DNA of 47,501 nucleotides from a virus: positions 1 to 47,501 of IMG/VR virus record IMGVR_UViG_3300034682_000391. The stretch is one strand, 5' to 3'. The translations under genes and the position numbers were made by a program. Of this stretch, positions 32,016 through 39,228 are shown in pieces. Within the stretch, counting starts at the first letter, position 1, and each line of letters opens with the position of its first letter. The notes below the pieces were generated by a model. That model did no database searches and was not told the DNA's origin. It was given only the letters and a program-made list of their open reading frames with translations.

Positions 32016-32452
32016 TACGCAACCCTCCCGAAGTAATCACCTGAGTAGCGAACTTCACGGAGTTGCACGCCGTTTTGCACAGCAAATGCCTGGCTGTATT
32101 CGATGAGACTGGTCATGCGACGGATGCCCATCTTCGCAGTGCTTTCCCGGATGGCGCAGAACTCCCCTTCCAGACCCGGCACCACTTCACCAGGCTTACC
32201 GGTGGCAATGGCATGGCCTGAGACATACAGGACTTTCCATGAAGCGAGGTCGCGCGACTTGCCAGCCCATTGCAATTGCTTCGCTGTATCGCCACAGAGA
32301 GCGTGGAAGAGGTCGTTTTGGGCGAGAGTGCGGTCAGCCTCAGAAAACTTCACCACGAGCGGCAGAGCGTCGTTAACGGGCAGCTTCCTGATGTAGTCGA
32401 TGAGGTTATCGCGAACGCGTTCGTCGCGGAGGTAGAAAACAGGCTGTTTCAT
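32015..32452 (-). CDS. ninB: NinB (Orf) recombination mediator
   Basis: A 145-aa protein starting at 32452 after GGAGG. The NinB pattern is clear: RKLPVNDALPLVVKFSEADR, LAQNDLFHALCGDTAKQLQW, and YSQAFAVQNGVQLREVRYSG. Lambda Orf replaces RecFOR by helping load recombinase on SSB-coated DNA. It leads the nin chain and has a promoter-like region upstream (32541-32611). Confidence 0.92.
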   Translation of the reverse strand: MKQPVFYLRDERVRDNLIDYIRKLPVNDALPLVVKFSEADRTLAQNDLFHALCGDTAKQLQWAGKSRDLASWKVLYVSGHAIATGKPGEVVPGLEGEFCAIRESTAKMGIRRMTSLIEYSQAFAVQNGVQLREVRYSGDYFGRVA

Positions 32453-32540
32453 ACGCCACCTCCGAGAGGTAACGCAGAATGAAGAAAATCGCAGGTGCAT
32501 TTCTGCATCTGTGACAAGGTGAGGAGTTCAGATTGTGGTC

Positions 32541-32611
32541 GCATTTAAGTCCCCTTAAATGCGCAGAAGTCGCAACCGGCTGTTCAGACCGACTGCGACT
32601 TAATTATAACA
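32541..32611 (-). promoter_or_regulatory. Promoter with two dyads upstream of ninB
   Basis: In a 186-bp gene-free gap. The leftward extended -10 TGTTATAAT (32603-32611) is perfect, with a weak -35. Directly downstream is a dyad AAGTCGCA/TGCGACTT (32567-32574 and 32594-32601), then a perfect 10-bp dyad CGCATTTAAG/CTTAAATGCG (32540-32549 and 32554-32563). Neither has a T run, so they look like operators or leader structures rather than terminators. Confidence 0.55.
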
Positions 32612-32638
32612 TCACTTTTGAAAAATGATTACCAAAAA

Positions 32639-33307
32639 TCAGTCACCACTATCTGCGAGTTTTTGCATGGCATCGCCATAACGTTCCATGCCTTTGGCAA
32701 GCGCCTGAGTAACCTCCTGCTTCGGCGCTGCTGGTGCAGCGGCGAGCATTTTCGAGTAGCAATGCACTGTATTCAGCCAGAACCCAACCACCGATTGTCC
32801 AGCACGCAACATATCTTTTGTTGGGTCAATCGGAACAAGTTTCCATCCATCCGGAATCACCGGAGAGTTTCCATCGGCACCCTGAAGCATGGCTGCGCGG
32901 CGTTCCCAATCAGATATTGCGGCTGAATGCTCCATCGAATCGTCGTTCCATTCTGCATGTGCGCACTCATCTGCTTCTTCTGCGGCCTTCTTCGCGATCG
33001 CTAAAAGCTCAGATATGAGCGAATCAGATACCGGTGCTGGCGGGGCAGTGTAGAGAATTCGCCTGCAGTCCTCAGGCACGCCATTGAAATAGTCTTTGTT
33101 GCAGTCCAGCCATTCCGTATAACCCTCTTCATACGGATTGTTGTAGATGAACTGATACACAGGCTCCGCTTCGAGCGATGCCAGCGCAATCTTCATCGCA
33201 GCAAGCGCCTTGGCCGCGTCTTCGTTTACAACGCCTGGCGTCGCATCGCGCTCTTCTTCAAGCTCCGCGATTGTCTTTTGCAGCCATTCTTTGGTTAATT
33301 TAGCCAT
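32639..33307 (-). CDS. Early phage protein of mosaic Ea22-like type
   Basis: A 222-aa protein starting at 33307 (MAKLTKEWLQKTIAELEEER). Segments VYQFIYNNPYEEGYTEWLDC and VIPDGWKLVPIDPTKDMLRA are common building blocks of lambdoid early-region proteins. It is the last gene of the early block before the ninB gap. Function is unknown. Confidence 0.7.
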   Translation of the reverse strand: MAKLTKEWLQKTIAELEEERDATPGVVNEDAAKALAAMKIALASLEAEPVYQFIYNNPYEEGYTEWLDCNKDYFNGVPEDCRRILYTAPPAPVSDSLISELLAIAKKAAEEADECAHAEWNDDSMEHSAAISDWERRAAMLQGADGNSPVIPDGWKLVPIDPTKDMLRAGQSVVGFWLNTVHCYSKMLAAAPAAPKQEVTQALAKGMERYGDAMQKLADSGD

Positions 33308-33311
33308 ATCC

Positions 33312-33746
33312 CTAATTCCCCTTGATGCTGACTTTGACGCCAACCTTGCGAATCTCATCGGCGCATCTGTTCACGATACTCCGGTGAAACTCACAAAAAA
33401 TTTTCACCGACTGTGGCCCTAATGGGTGAACATCGTGCGCACTCGGCAGTACAACCTCCCGCGCCTCCAGCTCAGCAATCCGCTTCTCTGCGGAGGAAAG
33501 TTTAGCCATGTGCTCACGAAGGCTGTCAGTTGCTGCCTCCAGCTTGTCCCAGTCAGGGTTGAAGTTTGCCAGTTGAGCTAACTGGTCTTTCAGGAAGCCT
33601 ATGCTCTTGTCTTTGGCTTCCAGATCATCCAGCAGCGCCTGATAGTCGGAGTGTTTGACGTAGCCACCGTCAGCCCACTCCATCATATCGACACCGAAGT
33701 TTGTATAGCGCTGCACTTGGCGGCCATGTTTGTCGATGTTGCTCAT
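33312..33746 (-). CDS. Early phage protein with coiled coil (144 aa)
   Basis: Starts MSNIDKHGRQVQRYTNFGVD. A coiled-coil middle (LDDLEAKDKSIGFLKDQLAQ, AKLSSAEKRIAELEAREVVL) is followed by a C-terminal domain (VKIFCEFHRSIVNRCADEIR). This layout recurs in Ead/Ea22-like proteins of lambdoid phages. It overlaps the upstream gene by 4 bp. Not needed for growth in known relatives, as far as I know. Confidence 0.65.
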   Translation of the reverse strand: MSNIDKHGRQVQRYTNFGVDMMEWADGGYVKHSDYQALLDDLEAKDKSIGFLKDQLAQLANFNPDWDKLEAATDSLREHMAKLSSAEKRIAELEAREVVLPSAHDVHPLGPQSVKIFCEFHRSIVNRCADEIRKVGVKVSIKGN

Positions 33747-33973
33747 TGGGCGGATCCTTCTGCTTTCTTTTCGTCAACGCTCCAGGAGGTAGCCAATGCG
33801 CTCATCACCTGATAAAACGAGTGCTTAACCTTCACAGATAATTTTTCACCAGTAGACGATACCGTTTCGATGGTTGTCAGCTCGCCGCCGCTTTCGAAGT
33901 CAGGGTAGAACTGCGTAACCAGGTTGCTTTCGACAATCACCGATCCGTCCGGCGTGTGCATTTTCAATTTCAT
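33743..33973 (-). CDS. Unknown early phage protein (76 aa)
   Basis: A 76-aa protein starting MKLKMHTPDGSVIVESNLVT, mostly short strands, with no motif I can name. It overlaps both neighbours by 4 bp, in the chain of early genes below the replication genes. Confidence 0.6.
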   Translation of the reverse strand: MKLKMHTPDGSVIVESNLVTQFYPDFESGGELTTIETVSSTGEKLSVKVKHSFYQVMSALATSWSVDEKKAEGSAQ

Positions 33974-34338
33974 GACTGCACTCCTTTGCGAAGCTGGGTG
34001 GCGAATCGTTCAGCATCAACAGCACTTCCGCAATATGAAGCGCGAGTCATGGAATCCAATTCGTAGCGGTTCATTCTGACGTATTCCTTCTGGCTTTCAG
34101 CAAACGACTCCACACCCTGCGCCCGCACTTCAGCCAGGAAGGCGTCCGTAGCAGGAGTTTCGCGTTTCGATGGCAGGTATGTGCCAGGATGTTTCAGGTC
34201 GTACACTTCCGCAGCCAGCGCCGCGAATGTGGTTTCAACCACGTTAAGCAGAGTCGTAACCTCTGTCGGTGACATGTGCTCACCGCAGTCGGCATTCATC
34301 CTGGCGTTTTTAATCAGATCTTCGTATTTGTTGCTCAT
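33970..34338 (-). CDS. Ead/Ea22-like early protein
   Basis: A 122-aa protein starting at 34338 (MSNKYEDLIKNARMNADCGE); the open frame upstream overlaps the Ren-like gene. Segments EVTTLLNVVETTFAALAAEV and ATDAFLAEVRAQGVESFAES are typical of the C-terminal half of Ead/Ea22-like proteins. Function unknown. Confidence 0.65.
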   Translation of the reverse strand: MSNKYEDLIKNARMNADCGEHMSPTEVTTLLNVVETTFAALAAEVYDLKHPGTYLPSKRETPATDAFLAEVRAQGVESFAESQKEYVRMNRYELDSMTRASYCGSAVDAERFATQLRKGVQS

Positions 34339-34679
34339 ACCCCTTCCCTCCCCCAAACCATCAAAATTCGCTTCATCGCCGCGCTGTTGCGGCACTCCTG
34401 GCAGATCACGTTCGTGTCCGTCCGCTGAATTAACTTCGACTTACCCTTTTTCATGCCCGGTATCGTGTCAGGGGCGAAGCGCATGCCGTAACTGGTCAGG
34501 CTGTACAGCCGCTGGCCGTATTTTCCTTCGCAGTTGATCAGCCCGTCGGCCAGCAGCGTGCTCACCGTCCCGGATATCTTTTTGGTGTCCATACCAATAA
34601 GTCCTGCCAGCTTGGCGTTGTTCAGCCCTGGGTTATTGCGCAGGGCGGCCAGCACCTGCTCACGGATTGTTATGGTCAT
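34335..34679 (-). CDS. ren: Ren-like exclusion-resistance protein
   Basis: A 114-aa protein with an N-terminal winged helix (LNNAKLAGLIGMDTKKISGT, LLADGLINCEGKYGQRLYSL). Its end, CQECRNSAAMKRILMVWG, closely follows the end of lambda Ren. Ren protects lambda from Rex exclusion. Its place directly after the P-like gene is the lambda order O-P-ren. Confidence 0.8.
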   Translation of the reverse strand: MTITIREQVLAALRNNPGLNNAKLAGLIGMDTKKISGTVSTLLADGLINCEGKYGQRLYSLTSYGMRFAPDTIPGMKKGKSKLIQRTDTNVICQECRNSAAMKRILMVWGREGV

Positions 34680-35455
34680 TGGATAAGCCCTCTATCTTTC
34701 CCGCGCTGATACTCTTCCCAGAGCCATTGAGCCGGGGTTAGAGCCCCGAGAGTCGCTGCGTTTGGCATGCACCCGAAGCTTTTTCCTTCCGGGTGATAAC
34801 CGGCCTGACGGCTCACGTGATTTGTCGGAATTACTTCATCTGAGTTTTCAAGCGCCAGGACGGGAGACGGTATTTTTTCCCCACCAGCAACTTTCAGCGC
34901 CCATTCCTCAAGTTTTTTTGACGCGTATTTTTCAGTTTCAGCCTCGCTCAGCTGGCGCTGGTACATGGCTCTGCGCGTGTCGGTGACAATCCAGTACATG
35001 ACGTCATGAGACCACGGGAAAGCTTCTGCTCCGCCGGTATGCAGCCCTTTTTCGCGGCTATACCGATGGAACTCATTCATCACATCAGCCAGGCCAATGC
35101 CAAGCACGGTGCCGCTGTCCTTGCACCATTTGATGAATTGCCCTGGTGACGGCCAGAACGGTGATTCACTGGCGCGGGCATGACGCACACCAGCGGAAAG
35201 TTGTTCGCGAGTGCGGATCCCATTCTCTGAAAACGCTGCGATCCACTGACGCTTTGCCGTTTTCTCGTCTGCGTCAGTTTTCAGGTTTGTCTGCGTAGAC
35301 GCAGGGAAAATCTGCTTCAGCTGCCGAAAGAGAGAATCAACGAGGCTTTCCGCTTCGGGATTTATTACCTTCTGCTGGTCGGCGTTTCCGTTAGCCATTC
35401 TTGAGAGCAGTGTTCCATCACGGCCGTTTACGGCTTGCATAATCTGATTATTCAC
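34676..35455 (-). CDS. P: Replication protein P-like (helicase loader)
   Basis: A 259-aa protein. The GTG at 35455 is chosen: it overlaps the O-like stop (GTGA) and follows GGGAGGAC. Features of the P family include NPEAESLVDSLFRQLKQIFP, SPFWPSPGQFIKWCKD and EKGLHTGGAEAFPWSHDVMY. Lambda P brings DnaB to the O-bound origin. It forms a pair with the O-like gene upstream. Confidence 0.87.
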   Translation of the reverse strand: MNNQIMQAVNGRDGTLLSRMANGNADQQKVINPEAESLVDSLFRQLKQIFPASTQTNLKTDADEKTAKRQWIAAFSENGIRTREQLSAGVRHARASESPFWPSPGQFIKWCKDSGTVLGIGLADVMNEFHRYSREKGLHTGGAEAFPWSHDVMYWIVTDTRRAMYQRQLSEAETEKYASKKLEEWALKVAGGEKIPSPVLALENSDEVIPTNHVSRQAGYHPEGKSFGCMPNAATLGALTPAQWLWEEYQRGKDRGLIQ

Positions 35456-36186
35456 AGGAAGTCCTCCCATCCCTCGCGGCTGTTCCAGTGCGGCGTTTCC
35501 TGCTCAGCACGACTACGCTTAGCCAGCGGGTTAACCCTGGCATTCCGGATCCAGACTCTGAAAGCCGAATTCCAGTCGATTAGCTGCGTGCCGCGGGAAA
35601 GGTGATAGTCCCGGAAGTTCAGCAGCTCAGTTTCAATGCTCACCCCCTTCTCGGCAGCCATGGCAATGTGATCTGCTGATGGCTTAAACAGGGGCGGGAA
35701 TGGAATCTCCCCGCTTGGTGAAATCCCGATCCGCCGCTTAGCTGCTTCGCTGATAAAACCTTCGCGCCCAGAGAGAGAGTTAGGTTCAATGACTGGTTCA
35801 AAAGAGTGACTGGTTCTGGTGCCATCTGGTGGCACAGGGGGTGTGCCATCTGATGGCATAGGGTGTGCTTCGTCGTGGCATACCCCTGTGCCATTTAATG
35901 GCATAGGGGTGGCATCTAATTTGAGGTAATACACATTTGACGTGTTACCTTTTCCGTTGTTGACGCCAACGCGGTTCTCACGCTTGATAAGACCCATTTC
36001 TTCAAGCGCATCAATATGGTTACGAACAGCCGTTCGGCTGCATTCGCATTGGTCGGCGATGTGTTGATACGAAGGCCAGCATTCGCCTTTGTCGTTGGCG
36101 TTATCAGCCAGCTTAATCAGGACGAGCTTACGCAGTGAGTTTCCCACTTTGACCCCCATTGCTTTCGCCATAAGTGACATGCTCAC
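35452..36186 (-). CDS. Replication initiator, O-like with DnaT-like C-terminus
   Basis: A 244-aa protein. The N-terminal winged helix (LVLIKLADNANDKGECWPSY, then CSRTAVRNHIDALEEMGLIK) should bind the iterons. A Pro/Gly/Thr-rich linker with repeated P-x-x-GT units (about residues 94-123) is encoded by the iterons themselves. The C-terminal FKPSADHIAMAAEKGVSIET and SAFRVWIRNARVNPLAKRSR resembles the DnaT-type domain. It would mark the origin and recruit the P-like loader. Confidence 0.85.
   Translation of the reverse strand: MSMSLMAKAMGVKVGNSLRKLVLIKLADNANDKGECWPSYQHIADQCECSRTAVRNHIDALEEMGLIKRENRVGVNNGKGNTSNVYYLKLDATPMPLNGTGVCHDEAHPMPSDGTPPVPPDGTRTSHSFEPVIEPNSLSGREGFISEAAKRRIGISPSGEIPFPPLFKPSADHIAMAAEKGVSIETELLNFRDYHLSRGTQLIDWNSAFRVWIRNARVNPLAKRSRAEQETPHWNSREGWEDFL
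35820..35916 (-). repeat. Iterons of the phage origin inside the O-like gene
   Basis: Four units with starts at 35820, 35844, 35866 and 35889, period 22-24 bp. Three fit TGCCATCTGRTGGCAYAGGG closely, each with a TGCCAT/ATGGCA dyad; the third in order is degenerate. A half unit follows at 35910-35915. AT-rich sequence continues on the higher-coordinate side. This is the lambda ori arrangement, with iterons in the middle of the initiator gene. Confidence 0.82.
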
Positions 36187-36310
36187 GTGCTACCTCCGGT
36201 TTGTTTACTCTCTTCGATTTACTTGGCATAATTGCCTCGCAATTGACTGACGTTTATTGCACATGAAAGCCGTTGGTGTTCCAGCACCGCGGCTTTTGCC
36301 CTTTCTGCGT

Positions 36311-36532
36311 TCATGCTTCAAAATCTCCCTTCACTCCATCCCTGTTCGAAATCAGGATGGCCAGCAAAAGCGACATGTTCGGCAGCAGGTTCTCCCGCCA
36401 GCGACTCACCGTCGATTTGTTAACTCCGGCCACTTCAGCGATTTTTGTTGTACCCAGTTCTGCTATCTGGCTGTGTAACCAGCTCTCTATCCTCCGGGCC
36501 TCCAGTTTGTTGCGTGTTGTTAAGGTGTCCAT
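36311..36532 (-). CDS. cII: CII-like activator (short)
   Basis: A 73-aa protein similar to lambda CII: ARRIESWLHSQIAELGTTKI then AEVAGVNKSTVSRWRENLLP and MSLLLAILISN. Lambda CII is 97 aa; this one lacks most of the C-terminal tail that governs its turnover. CII activates lysogeny promoters. It lies between Cro and the O-like gene, as in lambda. Confidence 0.85.
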   Translation of the reverse strand: MDTLTTRNKLEARRIESWLHSQIAELGTTKIAEVAGVNKSTVSRWRENLLPNMSLLLAILISNRDGVKGDFEA

Positions 36533-36572
36533 TTGCGATACTTCCTCTGAATTAATTGGTTATGGCCGCCGG

Positions 36573-36800
36573 TCAGGCGGCTGTGTTATTCGCCCCGAGT
36601 AACTGGGCGAGATCTGGACGGATATCTGCTGGCTTAACTTTGCCGTTGGTTGCAGTGACAATCTTCATTACGTAGCGGGCATCAATGCCGCCGCCGTGCA
36701 ACCAGCGCCATACCGTCGGCTGAGCAACGCCGCAAAGGTCGGCTAATTTCTTCTGGCTACCAGCGATATCAATGGCGCGCTGGATTGTTTTGTTCGTCAT
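36573..36800 (-). CDS. cro: Cro-like regulator
   Basis: A 75-aa protein starting at 36800 after AGGAATTGG. The helix-turn-helix is AIDIAGSQKKLADLCGVAQP then TVWRWLHGGG. It is the first gene of the leftward pR transcript, divergent from cI. Cro would bind the shared operators and lower repressor synthesis. Confidence 0.87.
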   Translation of the reverse strand: MTNKTIQRAIDIAGSQKKLADLCGVAQPTVWRWLHGGGIDARYVMKIVTATNGKVKPADIRPDLAQLLGANNTAA

Positions 36801-36806
36801 CTTCCA

Positions 36807-36902
36807 ATTCCTATGAGTATTGGTGTGAATTGATAATAGCAATGCGTATTGATTTAGGCAATAGCTAAACGTGTTTTGACCATCAATACGCAAGCGTATA
36901 AA
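36807..36902. promoter_or_regulatory. oR: three operators with pR and pRM
   Basis: Operators read ACCAATACTCATAGGAAT (36807-36824, minus), ATCAATACGCATTGCTAT (36836-36853, minus) and ATCAATACGCAAGCGTAT (36882-36899, plus). pR leftward has -35 TTGCCT (36856-36861), 17-bp spacer and -10 TATTAT (36833-36838), with the second operator in its spacer. pRM rightward has TTGAC near 36876 and TATAAA at 36897-36902, so the cI transcript would be almost leaderless, as in lambda. Confidence 0.83.
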
Positions 36903-36911
36903 TTAAAACTC

Positions 36912-37616
36912 ATGAAAAAAGAAACTCTTGCAGAACGCCTGAATCAGGCGATGGAACTATCTGGCATGTCTCAGGGCGCTTTAGCTAAGGCGTCTGGCGT
37001 TGCTCAGCCCACCATCTGGAGGCTGACCAGTGGCAATGCCCGAGGCTCAACTAAAATCGTTGAGATCGCCAATGCGCTTGGCGTTCGCACTGAGTGGCTT
37101 TCAACCGGAGTTGGCCCAATGCGTGAAGATGGTCAAATGCCCGCAATTTCGCAGCCGAAAACAGAGCTGGCCCCTACTGACACATTCCGCATTGAGGCGC
37201 TAGACTTTTACGTAAGCGCCGGGCCAGGAGCCATCAACAGCGAATTTGTAGAGGTGCTTAGATCCGTGGAATACTCAGTGGAAGATGCTCGTCGGATGTT
37301 TAATGGCAGGAAGGCTGAGCAGATCAGAATCATTAATGTTCGCGGAGACAGCATGTCCGGGACCATTGAACCAGGCGACTTATTGTTCGTCGACATCAGC
37401 GTCCAACATTTTGATGGTGACGGGATCTACGCCTTTATCTACGACGATACTTCCCACGTTAAACGCCTCCAGAAGATGAAAGATAAGCTGTTGGTCATCT
37501 CCGACAATCAGACTTATCGCCCGTGGGAGCCAATCGAAAAAGAAGAAATGAACAGGATACTCGTATTCGGCAAGGTGATTGGTAGCATGCCTCAGACATA
37601 CAGAAAACACGGTTAA
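36912..37616 (+). CDS. cI: CI-like prophage repressor
   Basis: A 234-aa protein starting at 36912. Residues 18-50 are the helix-turn-helix (MSQGALAKASGVAQPTIWRL). The C-terminal S24 domain is complete: cleavage site A103-G104 in FYVSAGPGA, S147 in VRGDSMSGTIEPGD and K184 in SHVKRLQKM. RecA-stimulated self-cleavage should therefore induce the prophage. No good ribosome binding site precedes it, in keeping with a leaderless pRM transcript. It is the main immunity repressor. Confidence 0.93.
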   Translation: MKKETLAERLNQAMELSGMSQGALAKASGVAQPTIWRLTSGNARGSTKIVEIANALGVRTEWLSTGVGPMREDGQMPAISQPKTELAPTDTFRIEALDFYVSAGPGAINSEFVEVLRSVEYSVEDARRMFNGRKAEQIRIINVRGDSMSGTIEPGDLLFVDISVQHFDGDGIYAFIYDDTSHVKRLQKMKDKLLVISDNQTYRPWEPIEKEEMNRILVFGKVIGSMPQTYRKHG

Positions 37617-37637
37617 CAAACCCAGCTATGAATCAAG

Positions 37638-37662
37638 CCCAGCCATAGTGCTGGGTTTTTTA
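37638..37662 (+). terminator. cI terminator
   Basis: Stem CCCAGC/GCTGGG with loop CATAGT followed by TTTTTTATT, 22 bp after the cI stop. A further CCCAGC copy at 37621-37626 could pair instead. Confidence 0.85.
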
Positions 37663-37775
37663 TTGCCCGCAGCCAGCCCATTCGTCACAGCAATACCCGC
37701 CGCAGTAAAAAAACGATCTGAATCTCAATCCCGCGAAAAAATATCCAAATAAATTCCTTTAGCTATCAACGCATT

Positions 37776-37838
37776 AATAGCAATTGCTATTATTTAATAT
37801 CAATACGTATTGCTATAAACAATACTCATCGCTATTAT
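37776..37838 (+). promoter_or_regulatory. oL operators and pL promoter
   Basis: ATCAATACGTATTGCTAT (37799-37816) differs by one base from the central oR site. AACAATACTCATCGCTAT (37818-37835) matches it at 14 of 18 positions. AATAGCAATTGCTATT (37776-37791) is a perfect palindrome related to the site ends. pL rightward is -35 TTGCTA (37810-37815), 17-bp spacer, -10 TATTAT (37833-37838), with an operator in the spacer, just as at pR. Confidence 0.82.
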
Positions 37839-37968
37839 CATTCCATCGAAACGAAACATCGACAGCTGAGCGAAGTTAGCCAGCGGCGAAGTGGAGATTC
37901 GGTCAGTCGAACGGCGCGACAGTAAACCATGCGTCGGACCATAGGCGGGCTCAGGAGGAGCGGCAATT
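37839..37968 (+). promoter_or_regulatory. pL leader, possible nut/put-like region
   Basis: 130 bp without a gene between pL and the first small frame. Short hairpins include GCTGA-GCGAAG-TTAGC and TTCG-GTCAGT-CGAA. No N gene was recognised in the window, so antitermination of the early operons is unexplained; this leader is where a nut or put element should be. Confidence 0.3.
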
Positions 37969-38046
37969 ATGGCTAAACGATTTACCAACAGCTCTTTGCG
38001 AGGGGCTGACGGTAAACAAACAGAGAGGAGTGTGTATGGCAGATAA
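37969..38046 (+). CDS. Possible leader peptide (25 aa)
   Basis: A 25-aa frame (MAKRFTNSSLRGADGKQTER...) with a strong AGGAGGAG site, overlapping the next start codon by 11 bp. It is basic. It may be a coupled leader peptide for the following gene or a tiny regulator. Evidence is the ribosome binding site and position only. Confidence 0.4.
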   Translation: MAKRFTNSSLRGADGKQTERSVYGR

Positions 38047-38377
38047 AAAAACGGCGCCACTACTGCTTAACGTAGACGCCAGTGAGGTTCTCACTCAGTT
38101 CGGGGAGCTTTTAAAGTTACTTGAACTTCCAGCCAGTTCCTTTCAGGGAATTCCTGAGCATGTCGTCGATCTGTTTTTTGACCGTGTCCGTGGCCTGATT
38201 GACAACATCGTCCTTAGTGATTTCGCGACCACAGTCAGCACAACTGACGCCGGTGAAATTTGTCTCAAAGTCAAAATCATCGGGCTGGTTGAACATCTCA
38301 CTTCCGCAGTCAGGGCACACGGTCCGCATGGTTTGCATGAATATATCCTTTCTACTGTTGGGGAGATTAAAGAGTAA
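38036..38377 (+). CDS. pL-operon protein (113 aa), overlapping an antisense frame
   Basis: Starts at 38036 (MADKKTAPLLLNVDASEVLT) after AGAGAGGAG. It is Leu/Val-rich and amphipathic. Its codons from 38117 on lie exactly opposite those of the minus-strand zinc-ribbon frame, so one of the two may be a mere shadow. The strong ribosome binding site and position directly below pL favour it; the lack of any known family argues against. Confidence 0.5.
   Translation: MADKKTAPLLLNVDASEVLTQFGELLKLLELPASSFQGIPEHVVDLFFDRVRGLIDNIVLSDFATTVSTTDAGEICLKVKIIGLVEHLTSAVRAHGPHGLHEYILSTVGEIKE
38117..38338 (-). CDS. Small zinc-ribbon protein (73 aa), antisense to the pL operon
   Basis: Starts at 38338 after AAAGGA. 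Two CxxCG knuckles (MRTVCPDCGSEMF and GVSCADCGREITKDDVV) are spaced as in a zinc ribbon, and the basic end reads LRNSLKGTGWKFK. Proteins of this kind look familiar from enterobacterial phages. It is transcribed against pL, so it would be expressed only when pL is silent or by a separate promoter, which I did not find. Confidence 0.6.
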   Translation of the reverse strand: MQTMRTVCPDCGSEMFNQPDDFDFETNFTGVSCADCGREITKDDVVNQATDTVKKQIDDMLRNSLKGTGWKFK

Positions 38378-38505
38378 GCGATTTCTTGCTGTTGGGGAAT
38401 AGCGAGAAGGCGCGCGCCGGGCGCGGATAAATACCCCGGCACTCATTCAAGTTGAGGCTGCCAGGTAGGCGGCCTTTTTTGCGGGTAATTACAGAGGGTA
38501 AGGGT

Positions 38506-38727
38506 ATGGAGTGGATTAAGTGCAGCGAGCGAATGCCACCTACCGGGAAATATGTATTGGCTCTTCACATTGAGAAATATCAGGTGGTTGTCTGCTGGCT
38601 CCCGAAGGAAGAGGTTTATGCGGGAGAGCATTTACGCGGCACCGGTTGGTGGGAAAGGGATGGGGATTTAGAACCGCGACCTTCTTATACGCACTGGGTG
38701 AACCTCCCCGCCCCACCTGATGAATAG
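38506..38727 (+). CDS. DUF551 family protein
   Basis: A 73-aa protein starting at 38506. The family signature is plain: MEWIKCSERMPPTGKYVLAL at the start and SYTHWVNLPAPPDE at the end. DUF551 proteins are common in phage early regions and have no known function. A terminator follows one base later. Confidence 0.85.
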   Translation: MEWIKCSERMPPTGKYVLALHIEKYQVVVCWLPKEEVYAGEHLRGTGWWERDGDLEPRPSYTHWVNLPAPPDE

Positions 38728-38748
38728 ACCCGCTCCGGCGGGTTTTTT
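38728..38748 (+). terminator. Terminator in the pL operon (tL-like)
   Basis: Stem ACCCGC/GCGGGT with loop TCCG and a run of T. It lies inside the rightward early operon, so downstream genes need antitermination or their own promoters. Confidence 0.87.
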
Positions 38749-38871
38749 ATCGGCCATACATAGGCAGATTTTCGAGTCTGCCCATTTATGACAACCGGCG
38801 GCCATCCACCGCCCATTAGCGCAGAGGTCTTTGTTAACGTTCAGCGGCGCGGCTTAAGCGCGGAGATGATT

Positions 38872-39228
38872 ATGAAATATACCATGAAGGTTTATAAAAA
38901 CTCTGATGACCATGCAGCTTATCTGAAAGCGCGATCCGACGGCGCCAGAAATGGCCAGTCATTTGAATGGGCGGGTCACCGCTGGGCGTACGAAGTCACC
39001 AGCTTTGACGATGCCGGCGATTACGACCTGCTTTACCGGTTTGATGACAAGCCATATCCAGAAGAAGTTTCAGTCAATACAGATGACATGACGATCCGTG
39101 ACTACTTTGCAGCTAAGGCTATGCAGGGAATCATCAGCAGCGAATGCAACTATGGAGCGTTTAGTGATTTAGCAAGCGATGCATACAGCATTGCCGACGC
39201 GATGCTCCTCGCTCGGGAGGCATCATGA
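38872..39228 (+). CDS. Phage early protein (118 aa)
   Basis: Starts at 38872 after GGAGATG (MKYTMKVYKNSDDHAAYLKA). The C-terminal segment MTIRDYFAAKAMQGIISSEC... AYSIADAMLLAREAS is a module shared by many phage proteins. The N-terminal part is not recognised. It overlaps the next gene by ATGA. Confidence 0.7.
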   Translation: MKYTMKVYKNSDDHAAYLKARSDGARNGQSFEWAGHRWAYEVTSFDDAGDYDLLYRFDDKPYPEEVSVNTDDMTIRDYFAAKAMQGIISSECNYGAFSDLASDAYSIADAMLLAREAS

